This document shows positions 8,285 through 19,361 of a stretch of DNA of 51,831 nucleotides, in pieces. A program made the translations under genes and the position numbers. Origin of the DNA: an uncultured Frankineae bacterium (GTDB lineage: Bacteria > Actinomycetota > Actinomycetes > Mycobacteriales > SCTD01). The stretch spans positions 1 to 51,831 of the forward strand of contig CADCUE010000031.1 of NCBI GenBank assembly GCA_902805805.1. Reading direction: 5' to 3'. The stretch's first letter is position 1. Each line of letters begins with the position of its first letter. The notes beneath the pieces were generated by a model. It worked only from the letters and a program-made list of their open reading frames with translations, was not told where the DNA came from and ran no database searches.

Positions 8285-8776
8285 ATGAGGGTCTGGTACG
8301 ACGGCGAGTTCTCGACGACCGCGCCCGAGATCGGCCTGGTGTCGCTCGGCGCCGTCGCGGAGGACGGCCGGGAGTTCTACGGGGTCTCCACCGAGTTCGA
8401 CCGGGAGGCGGCCCACCCCTGGGTCAAGGCGAACGTCCTGCCGCAGCTGCCCGCGCCCGGGGACCCGGCGTGGATGAGCCGCGAGCAGCTGCGCTGCGCG
8501 CTGCTGGAGTTCCTCGGCGACGAGCCCGTGCTGTGGGCGTGGTACGGCGCGTACGACCACGTGGCGCTGTGCCAGCTGTGGGGCTCGATGCCCGAGCTGC
8601 CGCGGGCCATCCCCCGCTTCACGCTCGACGTCCGGCAGCTCTGGGAGCACCTCGGGCGTCCGCCGCTGCCCGCCCAGCCGGGCGGCCTGCACCACGCGCT
8701 GGACGACGCCCGGCACGTCAAGGTCCGCTGGGAGGCGCTGGCCGAGCGGGCCTACCGGCTCGGGCTCGACGTCTGA
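8285..8776 (+). CDS. RNase AS, polyadenylate-specific 3'-exoribonuclease
   Basis: DEDDh-type exoribonuclease of 163 residues, close in size to mycobacterial RNase AS (Rv2179c), which removes adenylate tails. Catalytic residues fit: Asp6 and Glu8 in YDGEF, Asp91 in YGAYDHVAL, and His136 with Asp141 in HHALDDARH (HX4D). The ATG at 8285 is preceded by CAGACT at 8273-8278, a -10-like box 6 nt upstream, so the mRNA may be leaderless. Starting further upstream would push the DGE motif from its usual position near residue 6. Divergent from the NAGGN operon and, as in mycobacteria, in the same general region as class II DAHP synthase and PknL. Confidence 0.88.
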   Translation: MRVWYDGEFSTTAPEIGLVSLGAVAEDGREFYGVSTEFDREAAHPWVKANVLPQLPAPGDPAWMSREQLRCALLEFLGDEPVLWAWYGAYDHVALCQLWGSMPELPRAIPRFTLDVRQLWEHLGRPPLPAQPGGLHHALDDARHVKVRWEALAERAYRLGLDV

Positions 8777-8807
8777 CCCGGGGCAGGGCCCGGCTCGACC
8801 CGGTCGG

Positions 8808-10523
8808 CTACTGCCCGGGGACGAGGTCCCCGGCGGCCAGCCGAGCCGCGTCGGCCACGGCGTCGTCGGGCTGCTGCTGCGAGTCGCGCTCGGCCGCGAC
8901 CCGGCGCTGGTAGTGCCTGACCTCGTCCTCGATCTGCGCCTCGTCCCACCCGAGGACGCCCGCCATGAGACGCGCCGCCGGCTCGGCCGCGGCCAGCCCG
9001 CGGTCCCAGGTCTCGATGGACAGCCGGGTGCGCCGGGCGAGCACGTCGTCGAGGTGGCGCGCGCCCTCGTGCGACGCGGCGTACACCACCTCGACGCGCA
9101 GGTAGTCCTCGCTGCCCTCCAGCGGCTCGCCCAGGCCCGGGTCCTCGGCCACCCGCTCGAGCAGGTCCGTGATGAGCGTCCCCTGCCGGTTGAGCAGGTG
9201 CTCGATGCGGGCGACGTGCAGACCGGAGCGCGCGGCGAGCCGGTGCCGGGCGTTCCACAGGGCGGGGAACCCCTCCGCTCCCACGAGCGGCACCTGCTCG
9301 GTGACCGAGGCCGGGACCTTCCCGTCCAGCGCCCGGGCGACCTCGTCGACGGCGTCCTGCGCCATGACCCGGTAGGTCGTGTACTTGCCGCCGGCCACGA
9401 CGACGAGCCCCGGCGCCGGGTGGGTGACGACGTGCTCGCGGGACAGCGCGCTGGTGGCGTCCGACTCGCCGGACAGCAGCGGCCGCAGCCCCGCGTAGAC
9501 GCCCTCGACGTCCTCGCTGGTCAGCGGGGTCCTGAGCACCTCGTTGACGTGGTCCAGGACGTAGTCGATGTCCTTGGCGGTCGCCGCCGGATGGGCCTTG
9601 TCGTGCGACCACGGCGTGTCCGTGGTGCCGACGATCCAGTGCCGTCCCCACGGGATGACGAACAGCACGCTGGTCTCGGTCCGCAGGATGAGCCCGGTGG
9701 AGGACTGGATGCGGTCGCGCGGGACGACGAGGTGCACCCCCTTGCTGGCCTGCACCTCGATCTGCCCCCGGCTGCCGACCATGGCCTGCGTGTCGTCGGT
9801 CCAGACGCCGGTCGCGTTGATGACCTGCTGAGCGTGGACGTCGAACTCCCGGCCGGTCTCGAGGTCACGCAGGCGGGCGCCGGTGACCCGCGCCCCCTGC
9901 CGCAGGAACGTGACGACCCGGACCCGGTTGGCGCACAGGGCGCCGTACGCCGCGGCCGTCCGGGCGATCATCATCACGTGGCGGGCGTCGTCGACCTGCC
10001 CGTCGTAGTACTGCACGGCGCCGGTCAGGCTGTCCGGCTTGAGGCAAGGGGCCAGGCGCAGCGCCCGCCGGCGGGTCAGGTGCTTGTGCACGGGCAGCCC
10101 GCGCAGCCCCCCGGAGCCGACCCGCGCCATGACGTCGTAGAGCGCGATGCCCGCCCCGACGTAGGGGCGCTCCCAGCCGCGGTGGGCCAGCGGGTAGAGG
10201 AAGGGCACCGGACGGGCCAGGTGGGGGGCCAGGCGCTGCAGGTGCAGCCCCCGCTCCTTGAGCGCCTCCTTGACCAGGGCGAAGTCGAGCATCTCGAGGT
10301 AGCGCAGACCGCCGTGCAGCAGCTTGCTGGAGCGGCTCGACGTGCCGCTCGCCCAGTCGCGGGCCTCGACCAGGCCGACCCGCAGGCCGCGGGTCACCGC
10401 ATCGAGCGCGCAGCCGGTGCCGACGACGCCGCCGCCGACGACGAGCACGTCCACCTCGGCCGCCTCGAGGTCGGCCAGGGCCGCGGTGCGGGCCTCGGGG
10501 GACAGCGCGCTGGGTGAGGTCAC
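8808..10523 (-). CDS. glpD: Aerobic glycerol-3-phosphate dehydrogenase
   Basis: FAD-dependent membrane-associated dehydrogenase of 571 residues that oxidises glycerol-3-phosphate to dihydroxyacetone phosphate and feeds electrons to quinone. The Rossmann FAD site [17 protein letters not shown] lies near residue 27; family blocks [24 protein letters not shown] and GLRPLLSG follow, and a C-terminal DAO_C domain contains [14 protein letters not shown]. The GTG at 10523 overlaps the glpK stop (GTGA), so glpK and glpD form one coupled operon. A longer open frame upstream is only the shadow of glpK. No glycerol facilitator gene is visible. Confidence 0.95.
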   Translation of the reverse strand: MTSPSALSPEARTAALADLEAAEVDVLVVGGGVVGTGCALDAVTRGLRVGLVEARDWASGTSSRSSKLLHGGLRYLEMLDFALVKEALKERGLHLQRLAPHLARPVPFLYPLAHRGWERPYVGAGIALYDVMARVGSGGLRGLPVHKHLTRRRALRLAPCLKPDSLTGAVQYYDGQVDDARHVMMIARTAAAYGALCANRVRVVTFLRQGARVTGARLRDLETGREFDVHAQQVINATGVWTDDTQAMVGSRGQIEVQASKGVHLVVPRDRIQSSTGLILRTETSVLFVIPWGRHWIVGTTDTPWSHDKAHPAATAKDIDYVLDHVNEVLRTPLTSEDVEGVYAGLRPLLSGESDATSALSREHVVTHPAPGLVVVAGGKYTTYRVMAQDAVDEVARALDGKVPASVTEQVPLVGAEGFPALWNARHRLAARSGLHVARIEHLLNRQGTLITDLLERVAEDPGLGEPLEGSEDYLRVEVVYAASHEGARHLDDVLARRTRLSIETWDRGLAAAEPAARLMAGVLGWDEAQIEDEVRHYQRRVAAERDSQQQPDDAVADAARLAAGDLVPGQ

Positions 10524-12037
10524 GAGACGTCGACCCAGTCGAGCGTGCGCTCCACCGCCTTGCGCCACCCGGCGTAGCCCTGCTCGCGGGCCGTCTCGTC
10601 CCAGGTGGGCGTCCAGCGCTCGTCCTCGTGCCAGTTCTCGCGCAGCTCGTCGGTGTCGCGCCAGAAGCCGACGGCCAGACCGGCGGCGTACGCCGCGCCG
10701 AGCGCGGTCGTCTCGGCCACGACCGGCTTGCTGACCGGCACGCCCAGGATGTCGGCCTGCAGCTGCATGCACAGCCGGTTGGCCGTCACGCCGCCGTCGA
10801 CCTTGAGGACGTCGAGCGCGACGCCGGAGTCCTGCGCCATCGCCTCGACGACGTCGCGGCTCTGGTAGCAGATGGCCTCCAGGGTGGCCCGGGCCAGGTG
10901 GGCGTTGGTGTTGAAGCGGGACAGCCCGACGATGGCGCCGCGGGCGTCGGAGCGCCAGTACGGCGCGAACAGGCCGGAGAAGGCCGGCACGAAGTAGACG
11001 CCGCCGTTGTCGTCGACCTGCCGGGCGAGCGCCTCGCTCTGCGAGGCACCGCTGATGATCCCGAGCTGGTCGCGCAGCCACTGCACCGCCGAGCCGGTCA
11101 CGGCGATCGAACCCTCGAGCGCGTAGACCGGCGGCTGACCGTCGAGCTGGTAGCAGACCGTGGTGAGCAGGCCGGCCTTCGAGCGGACGAGCTCCTCGCC
11201 GGTGTTGAGCAGCAGGAAGTTGCCCGTGCCGTAGGTGTTCTTGGCCTCCCCGGGCGCGAAGCAGACCTGACCGACGGTCGCCGCCTGCTGGTCGCCGAGC
11301 ACCCCGGTGAGCGGCACCTCTCCGCCGAGCGGCCCCTTGACCCGGATCGTGCCGAAGCCGTCGGGGGACGAGGACGCGACGATCGTCGGCAGCATCGAGC
11401 GCGGGATGCCGAACATGCCGAGCAGCTCGTCGTCCCAGTCGAGCGTCTCGAGGTCCATGAGCATGGTGCGGCTCGCGTTGGTGACGTCCGTGACGTGCCG
11501 CCCGCCGTCGATGCCGCCGGTGAGGTTCCACGTCAGCCACGTGTCGGTCGTGCCGAACACGGCGTCACCGCGCTCGGCCGCCGCCCGGACCCCGTCGACG
11601 TTCTCGAGGATCCACTGCACCTTGCCGGCCGCGAAGTACGTCGCGGGGGGCAGACCGGCCTTGCGCCGGATGACGTCGCCCTTGCCCTCGCGCTCGAGCG
11701 CCGAGGCGATCCGGTCCGTGCGGGTGTCCTGCCACACGATCGCGTTGGAGTACGGCCGCCCGGTCCGGCGGTCCCACACGACGGTGGTCTCGCGCTGGTT
11801 GGTGATGCCGCACGCCGCCAGGTCAGAGGCGGCCAGACCGCGGGCCCCCAGCGCGCTGCGCATCACCGAGACCGTGCGCTCCCAGATCTCGACCGGGTTG
11901 TGCTCGACCCAGCCGGCCCTCGGCAGGATCTGCTCGTGCTCGAGCTGGTAGCGCGCCTGCTCGGTGCCGGCGTGGTCGAACACCATGAACCGGGTGCTGG
12001 TGGTGCCCTGGTCCACTGCTCCGACGAAGTCGGCCAC
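10520..12037 (-). CDS. glpK: Glycerol kinase
   Basis: Phosphorylates glycerol with ATP, the first step of glycerol use; 505 residues, normal for GlpK. FGGY-family features: N-terminal phosphate-binding loop [12 protein letters not shown], substrate region [27 protein letters not shown], and the C-terminal motif [20 protein letters not shown] chose GTG at 12037 because it places the DQGTTS loop at residues 8-13, as in the family, and an AGAGGA-type ribosome site lies upstream. It heads the glpKD operon. The upstream 337 bp to pfkA contains only a GNAT gene remnant and promoter sequence. Confidence 0.95.
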   Translation of the reverse strand: MADFVGAVDQGTTSTRFMVFDHAGTEQARYQLEHEQILPRAGWVEHNPVEIWERTVSVMRSALGARGLAASDLAACGITNQRETTVVWDRRTGRPYSNAIVWQDTRTDRIASALEREGKGDVIRRKAGLPPATYFAAGKVQWILENVDGVRAAAERGDAVFGTTDTWLTWNLTGGIDGGRHVTDVTNASRTMLMDLETLDWDDELLGMFGIPRSMLPTIVASSSPDGFGTIRVKGPLGGEVPLTGVLGDQQAATVGQVCFAPGEAKNTYGTGNFLLLNTGEELVRSKAGLLTTVCYQLDGQPPVYALEGSIAVTGSAVQWLRDQLGIISGASQSEALARQVDDNGGVYFVPAFSGLFAPYWRSDARGAIVGLSRFNTNAHLARATLEAICYQSRDVVEAMAQDSGVALDVLKVDGGVTANRLCMQLQADILGVPVSKPVVAETTALGAAYAAGLAVGFWRDTDELRENWHEDERWTPTWDETAREQGYAGWRKAVERTLDWVDVS

Positions 12038-12109
12038 GGGTCTGGTCCTCTGCTCGCTGGCAGCCTCGGCCGGACGGCCGGGCTCGGTGCTGACGTGGTG
12101 CCCCGCGGT

Positions 12110-14818
<2,709 letters not shown>

Positions 14819-14851
14819 GGCGGGTGGCGCCGGCCCGGCTCGACGGTGCCC

Positions 14852-16318
14852 CTACTCGACGGTGAACGTCGCGCGGGCGCTCACGTCGCCGGCGGTCGCG
14901 ACGACCTCCCGCGGCCCGGGTCCCGCCGCCGGGTCCTGCACCGCGAGCGCGGCGGTGACGTTGCCCGCGCGGTCGGCGACGGCGTCGGTCCCCGATCCGG
15001 TGGGGGCTCCGGCGGCGTCGAGCAGGTCCACGCGCACCGGCCCGTCGGCCGGGAAGCCGGCGCCGGTGACGGTGACGGTCGTGCCGATCGGCCCGGACGC
15101 CGGTGACAGGGCGAGCGTGGCGGCCGCCGGTGTGGGGCTGGGGCTGGGGCTCGGGGTCGGGGTCGGGCTCGGTGCGGGCGGGGACGGCGAGGGCAGCGCA
15201 GGCGCCGGCACGACCACGACCGTGGTGCGCGGTCGCTGCTCGGCGACCGTCGGGGGGGAGGGCGGCGGTCCCGCCGGCGTGGGCTGCGGCGACACCAGGC
15301 GCACACCGGGAGGCAGCTCGCCGTCGCCCAGGACGATCCGCTCCGGTGCCTCCTGGGCGCTGAGCAGCAGTCCGAGCCCCAGCCCGGCGAGCACGGCCAG
15401 CACGACGGACAGCACGACGAGAAGGGGGGACAGCAGCCGCCGCCCGTCCGGCTCGCCGTGCTCCCCGTCGGGTGGTGGCACGGCGACGGGCAGGGCACCG
15501 GTCCCCGGTCCGGCTGCCGGACCGGACGCCGCCCGGACCTTCCGGCTGGCGGCGACCGGCCGCCCCCTGGGCAGGCGCTGGCGGGCCCGCTCCTCGACCC
15601 GGGCCAGGACGTCAGCACGGTCCCGCGCGGGCAGACCGGCCACGACGACCCCCGTGACCAGCTGCGCCGCCCGTGCCTGGGTGTCGACGCTGGCGCGGCA
15701 CGAGGCGCAGGACAGCACGTGCCGGCGGGCCGTGGCGTCCTCGGCGGCGACCGGCCGGTCGTCGGCGAGCCGGCCGAGCGTCGCGAGGTCGGCGTGGCGG
15801 GCGTGCCCGGTCTCGGCCGGCACCGGCCCCCCGTCGGGGCGGGGCAGGTCGAGCCGGGCCTGCGCGACCAGCCGCAACGCGTCCTCGGCGTCGGTGCCGA
15901 GGGCAGCCCCCACCGCCGCGGCCGGCAGGTCGTAGGCGTCGCGCAGCAGCAGCGCCGTCCGGGCCTGCTCGGGCAGCGCCGCCAGTGCCCGGTCGGCCGG
16001 CGACAGGTCGGCCGGCGACAGGTCGGCCGGCGACACGTCGGTCGCCGTCGACCCGGACGCGTCGCGCTGCACGGCGAGCTCGCGTGCCCGGGCGAACCAC
16101 TCGCCGGCGAGGCTCTCGGCCGTGGACGGGGCGGCCGCCGCCCGGTCGACCAGCTCGAGGGCGCTGGTCCGCACGACGTCGAGCAGGTCCGGGCCGGCGC
16201 AGCCGGTCCGGCGGACGGCGTCGCCCACCCGGTCCAGGTGCACGCGCACGACCGCCACGACCTCGTCGGCCGACAGGCTCCCGGCGGCGCGGTCGGTCGC
16301 TCGGTCCCGCTCGGCCAC
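14852..16318 (-). CDS. Sigma-like/anti-sigma-like membrane protein with C-terminal TIG domain
   Basis: Unusual 488-residue protein. Residues 1-90 are helical and vaguely like sigma region 2; 107-156 (ALAALPEQARTALLLRDAYD) look like sigma-70 region 4; H200-x3-C204-x2-C207 resembles a zinc-binding anti-sigma finger; a single membrane helix spans about 296-320; 344-397 are Pro/Ser/Thr-rich; 401-488 (LSPASGPIGTTVTVTGAGFP) form an IPT/TIG immunoglobulin-like fold expected outside the cell. So one chain carries both transcription-factor-like and membrane anti-sigma-like parts. I chose GTG at 16318, 7 nt after a TAGGCT box; an ATG at 16339 would place the start upstream of that box. Function unknown; a membrane-tethered regulator responding to an envelope ligand is only a guess. 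Confidence 0.75.
   Translation of the reverse strand: MAERDRATDRAAGSLSADEVVAVVRVHLDRVGDAVRRTGCAGPDLLDVVRTSALELVDRAAAAPSTAESLAGEWFARARELAVQRDASGSTATDVSPADLSPADLSPADRALAALPEQARTALLLRDAYDLPAAAVGAALGTDAEDALRLVAQARLDLPRPDGGPVPAETGHARHADLATLGRLADDRPVAAEDATARRHVLSCASCRASVDTQARAAQLVTGVVVAGLPARDRADVLARVEERARQRLPRGRPVAASRKVRAASGPAAGPGTGALPVAVPPPDGEHGEPDGRRLLSPLLVVLSVVLAVLAGLGLGLLLSAQEAPERIVLGDGELPPGVRLVSPQPTPAGPPPSPPTVAEQRPRTTVVVVPAPALPSPSPPAPSPTPTPSPSPSPTPAAATLALSPASGPIGTTVTVTGAGFPADGPVRVDLLDAAGAPTGSGTDAVADRAGNVTAALAVQDPAAGPGPREVVATAGDVSARATFTVE
15133..15170. repeat. Low-complexity tract encoding a Pro/Ser/Thr linker
   Basis: GGGGCT/GGGGTC-type hexamers encode the repeating PSPTP linker between the membrane helix and TIG domain of the sigma/anti-sigma-like protein. 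Coding, possibly length-variable. Confidence 0.7.
15991..16035. repeat. Three perfect 15-bp tandem repeats inside a gene
   Basis: GGTCGGCCGGCGACA occurs three times end to end (15991-16005, 16006-16020, 16021-16035). On the minus strand it encodes the repeated SPADL unit just before the sigma-4-like domain. Being 15 bp, copy changes keep the frame. Confidence 0.9.
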
Positions 16319-16324
16319 GCTGCT

Positions 16325-16332
16325 TAGCCTAG
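16325..16332. promoter_or_regulatory. Symmetric divergent -10 element
   Basis: TAGCCTA reads TAGCCT on the plus strand (16325-16330), 7 nt before the aldolase ATG (16338), and TAGGCT on the minus strand (16332-16327), 7 nt before the GTG at 16318. It is centred on the palindrome GCCTAGGC. The two starts face away from each other only 19 bp apart. Confidence 0.65.
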
Positions 16333-16337
16333 GCGGC

Positions 16338-17342
16338 ATGACTCTCGTGGACCTGCGCAGCGACACCCTCACCCGCCCCACCGAGGGCATGCGCGCCGCC
16401 ATGGCCGCCGCCGAGGTGGGGGACGACGTCTACGGCGAGGACCCCTCGGTCAACGCCCTGGAGGAGCAGGTGGCGGACCTGTTCGGCCACGACGCGGCGG
16501 TCTTCGTGCCGACCGGCACGATGGGCAACCAGATCTGCCTGCGCCTGGTCGTGCCGCCCGCGCAGGAGCTGGTCTGCGACGCCGACGCGCACGTCGTCAC
16601 CTACGAGCACGGCGGTGCCGCCCAGCACGGCGGGATCCAGAGCCGCACCGTCGCAGGGGGTCCGATGGACGTCGCGACGGTCGCGGACTTCGTCCGGCCG
16701 GACGGCTGGGGCACGGTCGCGACGAGCGCGGTGAGCGTGGAGCAGACGCACAACCGCGGTGGAGGAGCGGTGCAGCCGCTCGAGGTCCTGCAGGGGCTGC
16801 GCCGGCTCACCGCCTCGCACGGCATGGCGCTGCACTGCGACGGAGCCCGCATCTGGAACGCCTCGGTCGCCTCCGGCACGCCCCTGGCGGCGTACGGCGC
16901 GGTGTTCGACACGCTGTCGGTCTGCCTGAGCAAGGGGCTGGGGGCGCCGGTCGGCTCGCTGGTGGTGACCGACGAGGCCCGCGCCGCCGAGGCGCGGGTC
17001 CTGCGCAAGCGGCTCGGCGGCGGGATGCGTCAGGCGGGGGTGCTCGCGGCCGCCGGCTCGTACGCCCTGGTGCACCACCTCGAGCGGCTGGCCGAGGACC
17101 ACCGGCGGGCGGGGCTCATCGCGGACGCCCTCGGCGTCGGACCGGTCGACACCAACATCGTCCCGGTGGACCTGACCGGCACGGCGTACGACGGACCGCA
17201 GCTGGCCGCGGCCGCCCGGGAGCAGGGCGTCCTGGTGTCGGTCGTCGGCCCGCGCAGGGTCCGCCTGGTCACGCACCTCGACGTCGACGACGACGGCGCG
17301 AAGACCGCTGCCGCTGTCGTGCAGGGTCTGCTGGGCCGCTAG
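16338..17342 (+). CDS. ltaE: Low-specificity L-threonine aldolase
   Basis: PLP enzyme of 334 residues that cleaves threonine or allo-threonine to glycine and acetaldehyde. N-terminal signature VDLRSDTLTRPTEGMR, then AEVGDDVYGEDP, the cofactor aspartate in HCDGARIWNA (Asp168) and the Schiff-base lysine in LSKGLGAPVGS (Lys199). The ATG is 7 nt from the TAGCCT box, so the message is probably leaderless. Divergent from the sigma/anti-sigma-like gene and convergent with class I aroF, whose stop codon overlaps this gene's stop by 4 bp on the opposite strand. Length is normal. Confidence 0.93.
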   Translation: MTLVDLRSDTLTRPTEGMRAAMAAAEVGDDVYGEDPSVNALEEQVADLFGHDAAVFVPTGTMGNQICLRLVVPPAQELVCDADAHVVTYEHGGAAQHGGIQSRTVAGGPMDVATVADFVRPDGWGTVATSAVSVEQTHNRGGGAVQPLEVLQGLRRLTASHGMALHCDGARIWNASVASGTPLAAYGAVFDTLSVCLSKGLGAPVGSLVVTDEARAAEARVLRKRLGGGMRQAGVLAAAGSYALVHHLERLAEDHRRAGLIADALGVGPVDTNIVPVDLTGTAYDGPQLAAAAREQGVLVSVVGPRRVRLVTHLDVDDDGAKTAAAVVQGLLGR

Positions 17343-18385
17343 CGCCGGGCGCCCGGGGGCGGCGCGAGCGACCGGCCGAGCAGCGGCGGCAGGTCGCGGC
17401 AGGCCTGGGCCAGCTCGGCCAGCTCGTCGCCGTACAGCGCCTGCGGACCGTCGCACAGCGCCGCCGTCGGGTCGGCGTGCACGTCGACCATCACCGCGTC
17501 GGCCCCGACCGCGATCGCGGCGCGGGCCAGCGGCACCACGAGGTCGCGCTTGCCGGCGCTGTGCGACGGGTCGACGACGACCGGCAGGTGCGACAGCGCG
17601 TGGACCATCGGCACGGCGCTGACGTCGAGGGTGTTGCGGGTCGCGGTCTCGAAGGTCCGGATGCCGCGCTCGCACAGCACGATGTCGAGGTTCCCGCGCT
17701 GGGCGACGTACTCGGCGGCCATCAGCCACTCCTCGTACGTCGCGGTGAGACCGCGCTTGAGCATGACCGGCTTGCGCACCCCGCCGACGGCCTGCAGCAG
17801 CGGGAAGTTCTGCATGTTGCGCGTGCCGATCTGCAGCATGTCGGCGTACTGCGCGACGACCGGCACGTCCTTGGGGTCGACCACCTCGGTGACGACCGGC
17901 AGACCGGTGCGCTCCCGGGCCTCCGCCAGGATCTCCAGGCCCTTCTCGCCGAGCCCCTGGAAGGCGTACGGGCTGGTGCGCGGCTTGTAGGCGCCGCCCC
18001 GCAGCATCGTCGCGCCGGCGGCCCGAGCCATGTCGGCCGCCTCGAAGGTCTGCTCGGCCGTCTCGACCGCGCACGGGCCGGCGATGAGCACGAAGGTGTC
18101 CGGTCCGATGTGCACGTCGCCGCGGGCGCCGACGGTCACCGTCGAGGCGTCCGGGTGGTTCTCGCGGCTGACGAGCTTGTACGGCTTGGAGACCCGCACG
18201 ACCTCGCCGACACCGGGCATCGCCCGGAGGTTCAGCCCCTGGAAGGCGATGACGTCGCCGACGAGCCCCACGATCGTGCGGTGGACACCGCGGCTGACGA
18301 AGGCCGATCCGCCCGCCTGCTCGACGCGCGCGACGACGGCGTCGACGTCCTCGGGCGCGGCGCCGGGGCGCATCACGACGACCAT
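17339..18385 (-). CDS. aroF: Class I (beta-type) 3-deoxy-7-phosphoheptulonate synthase
   Basis: Second DAHP synthase in this window, structurally unrelated to the class II enzyme at 13.5 kb; 348 residues. A ferredoxin-like N-terminal regulatory domain (about 1-85) precedes the KDPG-type barrel with FVLIAGPCAVET, GGAYKPRTSPYAFQG, IGTRNMQNFPLL, VMLKRGL, LCERGIRTFET, VVDPSHSAGKRD and VMVDVHADP. I chose the second ATG (18385) because the ribosome site GAGAGG abuts the first ATG (18391) but lies 6 nt before the second. A 24-nt GC hairpin stands at the extreme 5' end of the predicted transcript. The N-terminal domain in this type (as in Thermotoga) binds tyrosine or phenylalanine. Confidence 0.93.
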   Translation of the reverse strand: MVVVMRPGAAPEDVDAVVARVEQAGGSAFVSRGVHRTIVGLVGDVIAFQGLNLRAMPGVGEVVRVSKPYKLVSRENHPDASTVTVGARGDVHIGPDTFVLIAGPCAVETAEQTFEAADMARAAGATMLRGGAYKPRTSPYAFQGLGEKGLEILAEARERTGLPVVTEVVDPKDVPVVAQYADMLQIGTRNMQNFPLLQAVGGVRKPVMLKRGLTATYEEWLMAAEYVAQRGNLDIVLCERGIRTFETATRNTLDVSAVPMVHALSHLPVVVDPSHSAGKRDLVVPLARAAIAVGADAVMVDVHADPTAALCDGPQALYGDELAELAQACRDLPPLLGRSLAPPPGARR

Positions 18386-18420
18386 GGTCATCCTCTCGGG
18401 GGGCCTCGCACAAGCAGAAC

Positions 18421-18458
18421 AGCCCCGGGCGAGGGCCCGGGGCTACGGGCGGAGCGTA
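18421..18458 (-). promoter_or_regulatory. aroF promoter and 5'-terminal hairpin
   Basis: On the minus strand TACGCT (18458-18453) is a plausible -10 box. Transcription would begin near 18446, directly before a perfect 10-bp stem AGCCCCGGGC / GCCCGGGGCT with a 4-nt loop (18444-18421). The loop region CCTCGC can instead pair with GCGAGG just downstream (about 18410-18405). No leader peptide rich in aromatic codons is seen. Confidence 0.45.
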
Positions 18459-18528
18459 CCGGGCGGGACGGGCGGGCGGCCCGCGGGGGCGGTGCCGACC
18501 GGCACCGGGCGCAGGACAGGATGAGACG

Positions 18529-19176
18529 GTGACGTCGCCCTTCTCACGCCTCGGCGCCGGTCGCCGTGCCGCCGGCCTGCCGGAGGACCGGCTGCCGCCG
18601 GGGCAGTACGTCCCGCGCGGCTGGCCGGTGCTGCACTACGGGCGGGTGCCGGGCTTCGACCCGGCGACCTGGGACTTCACCGCCTGGGGGGCCACGGCGG
18701 ACGGCGGCACCCGCACGTGGGACTGGGCGAGGTTCGCCGGGCTGCCGCGGACCGAGGTCACGGCCGACCTGCACTGCGTCACGAAGTTCTCGGTGCTGGA
18801 CAACGCCTGGACGGGCGTCTCGACCGCCGTGCTGCTGGACGCCGCACCACCCGCGCCGGCGGTCACGTCCGTGATGGTCTGGGCGGAGCACGGCTACAGC
18901 GCCAACCTGCGGCTCGAGGACTTCGCGGACGCCTCCGCGCTGTTCGTGACCCACCGCAACGGCGAGCCGCTCACCCCCGACCACGGAGCCCCGCTGCGGC
19001 TGGTCGTGCCGCACCTCTACGCCTGGAAGGGCCCGAAGTGGGCCCGCGGCATCGAGTACCTCGTCGAGGACCGGCGCGGCTTCTGGGAGGAGCGCGGCTA
19101 CCACAACCGGGCCGACCCGTGGGAGGAGCAGCGCTACAGCTACCAGGAGCGGCCGGGCGACGGACCCGAGCTGTAG
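18529..19176 (+). CDS. Sulfite-oxidase-like molybdopterin oxidoreductase
   Basis: Protein of 215 residues with the molybdopterin-binding fold of the sulfite oxidase/YedY superfamily. The likely molybdenum-ligand cysteine is Cys83 in LHCVTKFS; family blocks GRVPGFDPATWDF, EHGYSANLRLED and VVPHLYAWKGPKWARGIE flank it. There is no twin-arginine or Sec signal peptide and no heme or dimerisation domain, so it appears to be a compact cytoplasmic form. Electron partner and substrate are unknown. GTG 18529 follows CAGGAT (18517-18522), a weak -10 box 6 nt away. It is divergent from aroF and convergent with endonuclease IV. Confidence 0.85.
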   Translation: MTSPFSRLGAGRRAAGLPEDRLPPGQYVPRGWPVLHYGRVPGFDPATWDFTAWGATADGGTRTWDWARFAGLPRTEVTADLHCVTKFSVLDNAWTGVSTAVLLDAAPPAPAVTSVMVWAEHGYSANLRLEDFADASALFVTHRNGEPLTPDHGAPLRLVVPHLYAWKGPKWARGIEYLVEDRRGFWEERGYHNRADPWEEQRYSYQERPGDGPEL

Positions 19177-19269
19177 CCGGCCGCCGCCCACGTGGGGGTG
19201 CCGCCGCACCGGGTCCTCGCCCGGGCGCCGGTCCGACCCCGGGCTGTGCGCGTCGCCTGCTGGCCGTGC

Positions 19270-19351
19270 TGCACACGAGCTGATCCACATCGGGACGCTG
19301 CGGGCCCGGCTTCAGCGTGGGCGTCGAGGGACCGGGCTCGCGAGGTGTGCA
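19270..19351. repeat. Dispersed inverted-repeat element, copy 2 (decayed)
   Basis: The left arm TGCACACGAGCTGATC (19270-19285) matches copies 1 and 3; the right arm keeps only GTGTGCA (19345-19351), giving an 82-bp element. It lies in the gap between convergent genes. Confidence 0.6.
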
Positions 19352-19361
19352 GGACGGTCGG

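Noticed and set aside
4643..8716. Open frame of 1357 codons on the minus strand
   Set aside because: Only its last 586 codons (the NAGGN synthetase) look like protein; the rest is an out-of-frame shadow of asnO and antisense to RNase AS.
8808..11540. 910-codon frame suggesting a GlpK-GlpD fusion
   Set aside because: The N-terminal third is the wrong frame of glpK; the true glpD begins at the GTG overlapping the glpK stop.
15133..15170. G-rich repeat as a regulatory or quadruplex element
   Set aside because: It encodes a Pro/Ser/Thr linker in frame; coding repetition explains it, though G-quadruplex formation is not excluded.
18421..18444. GC hairpin as a terminator
   Set aside because: It lacks a T-run on either strand and lies between divergent gene starts, so no gene ends there; better read as part of the aroF leader.
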